Part shown: piece by piece, positions 1-5,066 of the stretch | How positions within the stretch are numbered: the first letter of the stretch is position 1 | Layout: the number at the start of each line of letters is the position of its first letter | From: CAYZEE01 sp964477485 | GTDB lineage: Bacteria > Patescibacteriota > Microgenomatia > Levybacterales > UBA12049 | Assembly: GCA_964477485.1 (NCBI GenBank) | Contig: CAYZEE010000062.1 | Coordinates: forward strand, 1 to 5,066 | DNA: 5,066 nt | Direction of reading: 5' to 3' | Notes under the pieces: generated by a model | The model's database searches: none | Told to the model about the DNA's origin: nothing | What the model saw: the letters and a program-made list of their open reading frames with translations, nothing else | Position numbers and translations under genes: made by a program

Positions 1-857
1 TGCAAAAACTTGGATACCGAACAATGTCTTATCAAGAGCTGTCCTCCATTGATGAGGCGTTAAAATTTGCCGAAAAACATGAGGGTTTTCCTTTCATAGT
101 TAAGTGGCGTAAGGGACTTTCGTCAAAGGAAGTATATATGATTGAAAGCAAGGGTCAGTTAGAATCTCTTCGGCTTGATTATTCTACGGGGCGATTCATC
201 GCAGAAACGTATTGCCCATACTTAATCTGGAGCTTTGATTCGCTAGTGCAGGATGGTAAAGTTGTGGGAACTTTTATTACATGGCTTCCTTATACTAATC
301 TCAGTTTCGCCGAGAAGAAAGAGAAGTTTGCTCAGATTACTGTTGCAGAGAATCCTAATAATATTAGATTCGATGGAGTAAAAACGACCCAGAACATAAT
401 TAGTGAGCTCGGCCTGAAAAATGGATATATAGAAATTGAATTCTTTGTTGATCTTCAAGGGCAACCTATAGTCTGTGAATTTGCATGGCGAACCCCTGGG
501 GACCACATGTTGTCAAATCAAAGCATTGCTTTTGGGGTAGATGTCTGTTCTCTATTGGTTGATATTATGGTTGGAAGAAAAATTCAACAACTTCCGTTAA
601 ATGGTAAGTGGTGTGTTGGTGACATGTTTTTACCATTGACCAATGGAGTAGTTACTAAAATCTCTTCCTATAAGGAAATAAGTGATCTTGATGGAGTAAT
701 TGATGGCAATGTTACGTATAAGGTGGGAGATGTTATTGAATCGAGAAGACAATATACAAGTTGTGCTGGTTGGGTTCAAATTACTGGACAAACCGCGGAT
801 GAAGTCTTAAGTAGAGTGTTAAAGGTATACGATAGATTTGAAATTGTAACCGTCTAA
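1..857 (+). CDS. ATP-grasp domain ligase, C-terminal part (5' end cut by window edge)
   Basis: Probable ATP-dependent carboxylate-amine (or similar) ligase of the ATP-grasp superfamily, which activates a carboxylate as an acyl phosphate before a nucleophile attacks it. The first ATG is at 24, but the frame is open to the left edge and the residues before it (QKLGYRT) read as the usual lead-in to the ATP-binding subdomain, so the true start lies outside the window. Numbering from that ATG, residues 22-38 (PFIVKWRKG, then SSKEVY) match the conserved Lys/Gly-rich nucleotide strand and loop. Residues 136-160 (IEIEFFVDLQGQPIV, then CEFAWRTPGD) match the metal-binding strands, with E152 and R156 in place; the usual Asn of E-I-N-x-R is Ala154. 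Residues 249-274 (GWVQITGQTADEV onward) resemble the C-terminal lobe seen in L-amino-acid-ligase-like members. The substrate cannot be told. The next gene starts 68 bases downstream in the same direction. Confidence 0.85.
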   Translation, partial: QKLGYRTMSYQELSSIDEALKFAEKHEGFPFIVKWRKGLSSKEVYMIESKGQLESLRLDYSTGRFIAETYCPYLIWSFDSLVQDGKVVGTFITWLPYTNLSFAEKKEKFAQITVAENPNNIRFDGVKTTQNIISELGLKNGYIEIEFFVDLQGQPIVCEFAWRTPGDHMLSNQSIAFGVDVCSLLVDIMVGRKIQQLPLNGKWCVGDMFLPLTNGVVTKISSYKEISDLDGVIDGNVTYKVGDVIESRRQYTSCAGWVQITGQTADEVLSRVLKVYDRFEIVTV

Positions 858-925
858 GTAATCTATTCTGTATATAGAGTGTTGTTAATGAACACTAGAA
901 AAATTTTTATTATAAAAACTCAAGT

Positions 926-1819
926 ATGAAAAAATTCAATAAAATAGCCTTTATTAATACAGTTAAAATTACCGATGAAGCGAAAGAAAAAATTCAACAT
1001 TATTCAAACGAGCGTGTTATTTATCCTGAATTTGACACAGAAGATGAAACGGAAATCTATCAAAGAATTAATGATGCTGACGCAGTCTTGGGTAATTGGC
1101 ATTCAATAATAACCGCTTCAATTTTAAAGCATGCTTCGAATCTTAAATATATTGGAATTTGCGGAACAAGTTTAGCTAATATTGATTTAGAAGCGGTAAA
1201 AAGACATAACATAGTTATCAAAAATGTTACTGATTATGGTGATGATAGTACGGCTGAGTATATTTTTGCTCAACTACTCAATCTTTTTAGGGGATTCGGT
1301 AAGCACAGGTGGAGGGATGATCCTAGTGAACTTAGTTCAAAAACAATTGGAATTGTTGGTCTCGGAGCAGTGGGGCAACAAGTTGCTAGAATAGCTCTGG
1401 GGTTTAAAATGAAAGTTTTACATTACAATAGATCTAGAAATACAGAGTGGGAAGAGAAAGGAGTTCAATATTCGCCTATCAATAATTTGTTTGAAAAAAG
1501 CGATATTATATCTATGCATGTTCCTAAGAACACTAAGATAATTGGAAAAAATGAGATAGAAAAAATCGGTAATGGTAAGATTATAATCGATACTTGCTTA
1601 GGGAATATTTATAAGGATATTGATGCCGTTAGACTATGGCTTGAAGATGAAAATAATTTCTTAATAAGAGATCATCAGCCTGAAATAAAAGAAAAACTCG
1701 GTGATTTGGAAAGATTTATATATACAGAAAATATTATAGCTGGAATAACAATAGAAGCTAGAGAAAAGTTAAGTATAAAGGTTATAGATAATATTGAAGC
1801 TTACCTGACAGATAATTAG
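926..1819 (+). CDS. D-isomer-specific 2-hydroxyacid dehydrogenase-like protein, catalytic residues not conserved
   Basis: A 297-residue protein with the two-domain fold of NAD(P)-dependent D-2-hydroxyacid dehydrogenases. The substrate-domain signature at residues 74-111 (KYIGICGTSLANIDLEAV, later STAE) is clear. The Rossmann motif GLGAVG is at 145-150. After the second strand comes YNRSRN (167-172), with Arg/Ser where NAD enzymes carry Asp, which suggests NADP(H) preference (inference). The C-terminal half departs from the family. The N-T-x-R-G segment reads DTCLG at 222-226, so the catalytic Arg is Leu225. The D-V-F-x-x-E-P segment is not recognisable around IRDHQPE (247-253). The T-P-H-x-x-G segment appears shortened to NIIAG (269-273), with no His. 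It could be a divergent subfamily with other chemistry or a binding pseudoenzyme. The gene is visibly more AT-rich than its neighbours. No Shine-Dalgarno sequence precedes the ATG; the next upstream bases are AT-rich. Confidence 0.82.
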   Translation: MKKFNKIAFINTVKITDEAKEKIQHYSNERVIYPEFDTEDETEIYQRINDADAVLGNWHSIITASILKHASNLKYIGICGTSLANIDLEAVKRHNIVIKNVTDYGDDSTAEYIFAQLLNLFRGFGKHRWRDDPSELSSKTIGIVGLGAVGQQVARIALGFKMKVLHYNRSRNTEWEEKGVQYSPINNLFEKSDIISMHVPKNTKIIGKNEIEKIGNGKIIIDTCLGNIYKDIDAVRLWLEDENNFLIRDHQPEIKEKLGDLERFIYTENIIAGITIEAREKLSIKVIDNIEAYLTDN

Positions 1820-1872
1820 AAGTTTGAAAGTTATAATATGTGGAGTACTCTAACGTCTTTTCCGTTGATGCA

Positions 1873-1900
1873 TTGACTAAAAGTATATTTCTATTAAAAT
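1873..1900 (+). promoter_or_regulatory. Candidate sigma-70-type promoter of the E1 alpha-beta genes
   Basis: TTGACT (1873-1878) and TAAAAT (1895-1900) each match the -35 and -10 consensus at five of six positions, with a 16-base spacer. The expected transcription start is near 1907, at or one base before the ATG at 1908. If used, it would make the E1 genes a separate, nearly leaderless transcription unit inside the four-gene run. The assignment rests on sequence match alone in AT-rich DNA. Confidence 0.42.
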
Positions 1901-1907
1901 TACGTTG

Positions 1908-2849
1908 ATGTTACTAGGCGCTTATAAAAAAATGTTCCTCATTCGAACAGTGGAGGAGCAAATAGCTTCTTATTACCTTAAGAATAAGATAATGAGCCTC
2001 GTTCATTTATGTATTGGCCAGGAAGCGGTAGCTGTGGGTGTGTGCGACGCGCTACATAAAGATGATCGTGTGGTGGGTAATCATCGATCACACGGACATT
2101 ATCTGGCTAAAGGAGGAAACCTCAAGAAAATGGTCTGTGAATTGTTTGGAAAAGAATATGGTTCGTCGCACGGCAAGGGTGGATCAATGCACCTTATTGA
2201 TACATCAGTTAATTTTATTGGATCAACACCGATTCTTTCAAGCGCTGTACCACTTTCCTGCGGCAGTGCATTTGAGCAAATGTACCACAAGAAGAGTGCG
2301 ATAACAGTGGTATTCATGGGCGACGGCGCATTTGAGGAAGGAGGCGTCTATGAATCTCTGAATCTAGCGGCACTTTTAAAATTGCCATTGCTCTTCGTTC
2401 TTGAAAATAATCTTCGTTCTATTAATACACGTCTTTGGGAACGGCGATCCTCATACCATGATACTGAAAAGATCGTTACTGGATTTGGAGTACAGTACAT
2501 GAGATCTGATGGAAATGATTATTTAGATGTAGTAACAAAGGTAAGAGAACTTATTACTAAGGTACGCACAGGCAAGCCCGCTTTAATTGAGTGTCTGACC
2601 TATCGTCATATGGCACACAGTGGGCCATCTTTTGAGGAAGAGACTCGTGAAGAGGATACGATAGAACAGCGAAAGGAGAAAGATTCAGTTGCAAGGATGA
2701 GACGAGAAACTCTCGCTTCAGGGGTTTCCGAAGATGAAATTAATACTACTGAAGAGGATATTAAAAAAATTGTTATCGATGCAATCGTTTTTGCCGAGAA
2801 GGCACCTTTCCCAAGGAAAGAAAGCTTATACGCCGACCTCTATGTCTAA
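1908..2849 (+). CDS. Thiamine-diphosphate-dependent 2-oxoacid dehydrogenase E1 component, alpha subunit
   Basis: Alpha subunit of a pyruvate/acetoin/branched-chain-type E1, which with the beta subunit decarboxylates a 2-oxo acid on thiamine diphosphate. The N-terminus YKKMFLIRTVEEQ, the H-R-S-H-G segment near residue 60 and the SSHGKGGSMHL loop (about 87-97) are family hallmarks. The cofactor and metal motif starts at GDGAFEEG (about 138-145) and ends at ENN (about 166-168), the spacing expected for the GDG-x(n)-NN signature. YRHMAHSGP near 232-240 corresponds to the conserved Y-R-x-x-x-H loop. Length (313 residues) is normal for the small alpha2beta2 class. TTG at 1905 directly precedes ATG at 1908; I take the ATG. 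No Shine-Dalgarno sequence is visible. The ENNLRSINT stretch after the motif resembles orphan E1 pairs in biosynthetic or glycan loci more than housekeeping pyruvate dehydrogenase (inference). The substrate is not predictable. Confidence 0.95.
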   Translation: MLLGAYKKMFLIRTVEEQIASYYLKNKIMSLVHLCIGQEAVAVGVCDALHKDDRVVGNHRSHGHYLAKGGNLKKMVCELFGKEYGSSHGKGGSMHLIDTSVNFIGSTPILSSAVPLSCGSAFEQMYHKKSAITVVFMGDGAFEEGGVYESLNLAALLKLPLLFVLENNLRSINTRLWERRSSYHDTEKIVTGFGVQYMRSDGNDYLDVVTKVRELITKVRTGKPALIECLTYRHMAHSGPSFEEETREEDTIEQRKEKDSVARMRRETLASGVSEDEINTTEEDIKKIVIDAIVFAEKAPFPRKESLYADLYV

Positions 2850-3882
2850 TAGGATTATTACATATACTGAAGCAATTAAGGAAGCTACAGACCAGATAAT
2901 GGAGGTGGATCAGGATGTTGTTATTATGGGCCTGGAAGTCTCATATAAAAATGGTGCGGACGGAACAACGGCTGGACTTAAGGAAAAGTATCCATACCGG
3001 ATAATTGAAACACCGCAGTCAGAAAATGCCGTAACAGGAATGGCAGTTGGCGCAGCCATAACAGGTCTTCACCCTATTGTGCATCATGGTAGGGTTGAGT
3101 TTGCACTCTTTGCTGCTGACCAGATATTTACACAAGCGGCGAAGTGGAATTATATGTTCGGCGGCGGACATCCTGTTCCAATTGTATTCAGGATCAATGT
3201 TGGCAGACAATGGGGTCAAGGTCCTCAGCATACACAAGCTCTATACCCACTCTTTGGCAACGCGCTTGGTCTTAAGGTTGTTATTCCCTCTACTCCATCT
3301 ATGGCGAAGGGTTTACTTATCTCGGCAGTTCGTGACAAAAACCCTGTAATTATATTAGAACCTCGCTGGCTTTTCTCTTTGAAACAGATTGTGTCAATTG
3401 AACCATATGATAAACCACTTGATAAAGCTGTTGTGGTTAAAAAGGGCACGGATCTTACGATTGTTTCTTATGGGGACGGCTTGATTGCGGCGTACGAAGC
3501 TTTAGGGTTGATTGATGGTTATGTTGATGTAGAACTTATAGATCTTGTTTCTATAAATCCGATAGATTATGAAACTGTTTTAAAATCAGTGGAGAAAACT
3601 GGTCGACTTATCACAATTGATACCACTAATCATGCTTTTAGTATTGGCTCGGATGTTATCGCGTATGTTGCGAAGCAGCAATCACTAAGTTTGAAGAATG
3701 CCTCAGTTTCACTTTCTTGCCCTGACGTTCCGGTTCCAACTTCAACCATGCTCACTGAATCTTACTATCCGACAAAAGTGGATATTGCAAACGCCGCACT
3801 CTGTCTGATGGGTAAGCAAACTATCAAACACGAATTAACATTTGAAGAACTACACCTCCCGCCGAATCTTATTATAGAATAA
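2842..3882 (+). CDS. Thiamine-diphosphate-dependent 2-oxoacid dehydrogenase E1 component, beta subunit
   Basis: Beta subunit partner of the preceding gene, 346 residues, the normal length for the family. The segment TPQSENAVTGMAVGAA (57-72) carries Glu61, equivalent to the glutamate that contacts the thiamine aminopyrimidine. FRINVGRQWGQGPQHTQ (116-132) is the conserved beta-subunit core, with Thr in place of the usual Ser of QHSQ. PSTPSMAKGLL (149-159), the NPVIILEP strand (167-174) and the C-terminal transketolase-C domain (about 200-320, with DLVSINPID and PDVPVPTS) complete the family pattern. The frame is open further upstream to an ATG at 2734, but those 36 residues lie inside the alpha gene and are not homologous, so the start is the ATG at 2842. 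This overlaps the alpha stop by 8 bases, and translational coupling is likely because no ribosome-binding site lies at normal distance. No E2 or E3 gene follows. Confidence 0.95.
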   Translation: MSNRIITYTEAIKEATDQIMEVDQDVVIMGLEVSYKNGADGTTAGLKEKYPYRIIETPQSENAVTGMAVGAAITGLHPIVHHGRVEFALFAADQIFTQAAKWNYMFGGGHPVPIVFRINVGRQWGQGPQHTQALYPLFGNALGLKVVIPSTPSMAKGLLISAVRDKNPVIILEPRWLFSLKQIVSIEPYDKPLDKAVVVKKGTDLTIVSYGDGLIAAYEALGLIDGYVDVELIDLVSINPIDYETVLKSVEKTGRLITIDTTNHAFSIGSDVIAYVAKQQSLSLKNASVSLSCPDVPVPTSTMLTESYYPTKVDIANAALCLMGKQTIKHELTFEELHLPPNLIIE

Positions 3883-3916
3883 TCACGTTGTATAAAATAA
3901 TATTTTACATAGATAA

Positions 3917-4133
3917 TTTGTGGCCGCTCTTGATACGTTCGAGGAAAACATCAGCGAAACGAAACAATATATCGTCACCCTTATTGATCTGTACACTCGT
4001 TTCGGGTCCGCCATCACCATCAGCTCCCACATTTCACTCGCTACTGCCAGCTTCTTTACATTGTGGCAGAGCGTTTTCTTGTTCCCATTTACCCATTGTC
4101 CTCATGGGCAACGGCAGTTAGTTTAAAAATCTT
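3917..4133 (+). pseudogene. Decayed DDE (rve-type) transposase/integrase core fragment
   Basis: Remnant of a retroviral-integrase-like transposase core. From 3917 the frame reads FVAALDTFEEN, then KQYIVTLIDLYTRFGSA, then FFTLWQSVFLFPFTH. This is the typical order of the first catalytic Asp strand (Asp codon 3932-3934), the Y-I-V-x-x-I-D-x-x-T-R-F strands and the helix leading to the second Asp. Near 4097 the homology moves to another frame, as if one base had been inserted, and continues VLMGNGS, stop, FKN. This is a decayed form of the V-L-T-D-N-G-S-E-F motif, with Asp changed to Gly (4107-4109) and Glu to TAG (4119-4121). The N-terminal DNA-binding part, the third catalytic residue and both element ends are missing. 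The piece is too short and too damaged to be active. Confidence 0.7.
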
Positions 4134-4134
4134 T

Positions 4135-4177
4135 AAAAAAGAACCACCTAACCAACTTAGAAGTCGATTAGGTGGTT
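4135..4177 (-). terminator. Rho-independent terminator of the minus-strand gene
   Basis: A perfect 10-base-pair stem (4142-4151 AACCACCTAA with 4168-4177 TTAGGTGGTT) encloses a 16-base loop. On the minus strand the stem is followed by a run of six T (the AAAAAA at 4135-4140), so it terminates the nucleoside-diphosphate-kinase-like gene. The stop codon of that gene (complement of 4168-4170) is part of the stem. On the plus strand the stem is followed by only three T, so it is at best a weak terminator for the E1 genes coming from the left. Confidence 0.88.
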
Positions 4178-4821
4178 TGACCGAACACAGATGTTTTGTG
4201 TTTGGCGTGCATGAGCGTGTTGTACTCGATTGCAAGTCTTTCAGAATCAGGAGAATGTAGATGGTGTATTCCCAGAGCAATTTCTGGTTTATTAGCATAA
4301 CGCACCAACACAGGAGTTTCGCCCATGCTAGCACGTAAACGCTTTTTTACATCCATTATATTCATGCCTTCTTCATGGTTCTTGAAGAGAAAAACAACTG
4401 CGTTGTTTTGATCCTGAAAACCAGTATCGTGAAGCACTCTCATGATGACTCTCCATTTCCAATGAAATGGAATTTCTGGATTTAGCAAATAGATAGAGTC
4501 AGCGAGCTTCATAAAATTATTAAGCTCAAATTCTTCTTCTATTTGCATACCAGATTTCTCCAGCTCTTCCCTGATGTATGCCCGATAGTGCAAAGCGGTA
4601 GGTCGAAGCACGACAAATTGTCTGGCTTCAAAGTATCTTACCGGCAAACATTCTGCGGGAACATGTTCACCAAAGATGAGTTTTTTGTAGTCTTCCATGG
4701 ATATTAGGGAATCAACAATGACTGGTGGTGTCTTGAAATCTATGACATTGCCCCGTCTGTCGATTTTTCCAATAGCAAATATCCAATGATACTTTTCCGG
4801 AATGGGATGTTTCTTGCTCAT
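4168..4821 (-). CDS. Nucleoside-diphosphate-kinase-like protein with N-terminal extension
   Basis: A 217-residue cytosolic-looking protein with no signal peptide or membrane segment. Residues 66-111 (ARQFVVLRPTALHYR, later LEKSGMQI and LADSIY) follow the first strand and helices of nucleoside diphosphate kinase, where I-K-P-D-A would stand; the Lys is Arg73. Residues 141-166 (AVVFLFKN, then VKKRLRASMG) match the central strand and helix. ETPVLVRYA (168-176) parallels the T-N-P and I-R substrate loop. HHLHSPDSE (186-194) parallels N-x-x-H-G-S-D-S, placing His189 as the phosphate-carrying histidine. Residues 1-65 are an extension not found in ordinary kinases, and the middle (112-140, with FHWKWRVIMRVLHD) is also atypical. 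The fold assignment is by motif reading only. Whether it phosphorylates nucleoside diphosphates is open. It faces the E1 genes and has its own promoter, ribosome-binding site and terminator. Confidence 0.8.
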   Translation of the reverse strand: MSKKHPIPEKYHWIFAIGKIDRRGNVIDFKTPPVIVDSLISMEDYKKLIFGEHVPAECLPVRYFEARQFVVLRPTALHYRAYIREELEKSGMQIEEEFELNNFMKLADSIYLLNPEIPFHWKWRVIMRVLHDTGFQDQNNAVVFLFKNHEEGMNIMDVKKRLRASMGETPVLVRYANKPEIALGIHHLHSPDSERLAIEYNTLMHAKHKTSVFGQTT

Positions 4822-4826
4822 GATTA

Positions 4827-4832
4827 CCTCCT
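4827..4832 (-). promoter_or_regulatory. Strong Shine-Dalgarno sequence
   Basis: AGGAGG on the minus strand, preceded by AAAA, lies 5 bases before the ATG at 4821. It fixes the start of the nucleoside-diphosphate-kinase-like gene and contrasts with the lack of any such site before the visible starts of the plus-strand genes. Confidence 0.9.
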
Positions 4833-4902
4833 TTTTGTTTGTGAAAGAACCCGCTTCGAGACTATCCCGAAGTCCGAAATGACGATAACATTAATTAGTC
4901 TT

Positions 4903-4930
4903 CTTATAAAGGAAAATTCTTAAATTCCAA
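4903..4930 (-). promoter_or_regulatory. Candidate promoter of the nucleoside-diphosphate-kinase-like gene
   Basis: On the minus strand TTGGAA (complement of 4925-4930) and TATAAG (complement of 4903-4908) are separated by 16 bases, a fair sigma-70-type match. Transcription would start near 4896 and give a leader of about 75 bases. That leader contains a small possible hairpin (4854-4858 with 4868-4872, CTTCG/CGAAG, 9-base loop) of uncertain meaning. Confidence 0.42.
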
Positions 4931-5066
4931 AACAACTTTTCTTTTCTCTAGGGAGTCCCTCTCGCATCCCTCTTCTCCTCTGCGGGCGGGGTTTGCGCGC
5001 GAACGGGTGGGTGGGTCAAGCGCATTTGCATTTGAGCCTCGGACATTTCCGCTAGGGCGTCCATGA
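4931..5066. other. Composition-shifted stretch with potential G-quadruplex, no gene called
   Basis: The plus strand changes from a pyrimidine-rich tract (about 4931-4980) to a G-rich one. Five runs of three or more G (4984-4986, 4988-4991, 5005-5007, 5009-5011, 5013-5015) could form a quadruplex. Three of the runs are joined by single-T loops, and the 13-base loop before them could fold into a short hairpin. Reading frames on both strands are open here because of composition, so openness is not evidence of coding. A minus-strand frame ending with TAG at 4948-4950 could be the tail of a gene beyond the right edge. Confidence 0.3.

Noticed and set aside
24..26. ATG at 24 as the true start of the ATP-grasp gene
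   Set aside because: The frame is open to the window edge, the preceding residues fit the domain, and an ATP-grasp enzyme needs an N-terminal domain that would be missing.
243..506. Minus-strand 87-codon frame inside the ATP-grasp gene
   Set aside because: It is the antisense shadow of a well-conserved gene and has no upstream signals.
878..908. Hairpin AGTGTT/AACACT followed by TTTTT as a terminator after the ATP-grasp gene
   Set aside because: The stem is only six pairs, mostly A-T, and the T-run starts eight bases after it. It is too weak to call in AT-rich DNA.
908..916. TATTAT / TATAAA as a -10 box before the dehydrogenase gene
   Set aside because: The nearest -35-like TTGTTA (882-887) is 20 or more bases away, and such -10 matches are expected by chance in this AT-rich spacer.
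2734..2841. Longer E1-beta reading frame starting at ATG 2734
   Set aside because: The 36 extra residues overlap the alpha gene and show no family similarity. The family N-terminus begins at MSNRIITYTEA from the ATG at 2842.
4063..4260. Plus-strand open frame across the terminator into the minus-strand gene
   Set aside because: It runs through the transposase relic, the terminator hairpin and the antisense of the kinase-like gene, with no recognisable domain.
4950..5066. Plus-strand open frame (RESLSHPSSPLRAG onward) ending at TGA 5064-5066
   Set aside because: No start codon or ribosome-binding site is visible, and two minus-strand frames are open over the same bases, so it is a composition effect.

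Overview
The window holds five recognisable genes or gene parts plus one transposon relic. Overall it is AT-rich bacterial DNA read with the standard code: stops are TAA or TAG, and no in-frame TGA has to be read through. No marker gene fixes the taxon. Nothing here identifies a phylum, and the visible change in composition and in ribosome-binding-site use between the left and right parts suggests the left part is accessory DNA.

Positions 1-3882 (+ strand) carry a four-gene run in one direction. It contains the C-terminal part of an ATP-grasp ligase (cut by the left edge), a divergent D-2-hydroxyacid dehydrogenase-like protein, and the alpha and beta E1 subunits of a thiamine-diphosphate 2-oxoacid dehydrogenase. 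The E1 genes overlap by 8 bases and are probably translationally coupled. No E2 acyltransferase or E3 lipoamide dehydrogenase is present in the window. A carboxylate-activating ligase, an oxidoreductase-fold protein and an orphan E1 pair together look like a specialised small-molecule or surface-glycan modification locus, not central metabolism. That reading is inference. None of the genes whose starts are visible here has a clear Shine-Dalgarno sequence, and the E1-alpha start lies almost on the transcription start predicted from a good promoter match.

Positions 3883-4167 contain no intact gene. They hold a decayed DDE (rve-type) transposase fragment with a frameshift, a lost second catalytic Asp and an in-frame stop. 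Next comes a Rho-independent terminator that serves the minus-strand gene on its right and contains that gene's stop codon.

Positions 4168-4821 (- strand) encode a 217-residue protein. Its C-terminal two thirds reads as a remote nucleoside-diphosphate-kinase-like domain with the active-site His retained, behind an unrecognised N-terminal extension of about 65 residues. It has a textbook Shine-Dalgarno sequence and a plausible promoter. Positions 4931-5066 shift to a pyrimidine-rich then G-rich composition, with a potential G-quadruplex. Several frames are open there by composition, so no gene is called.
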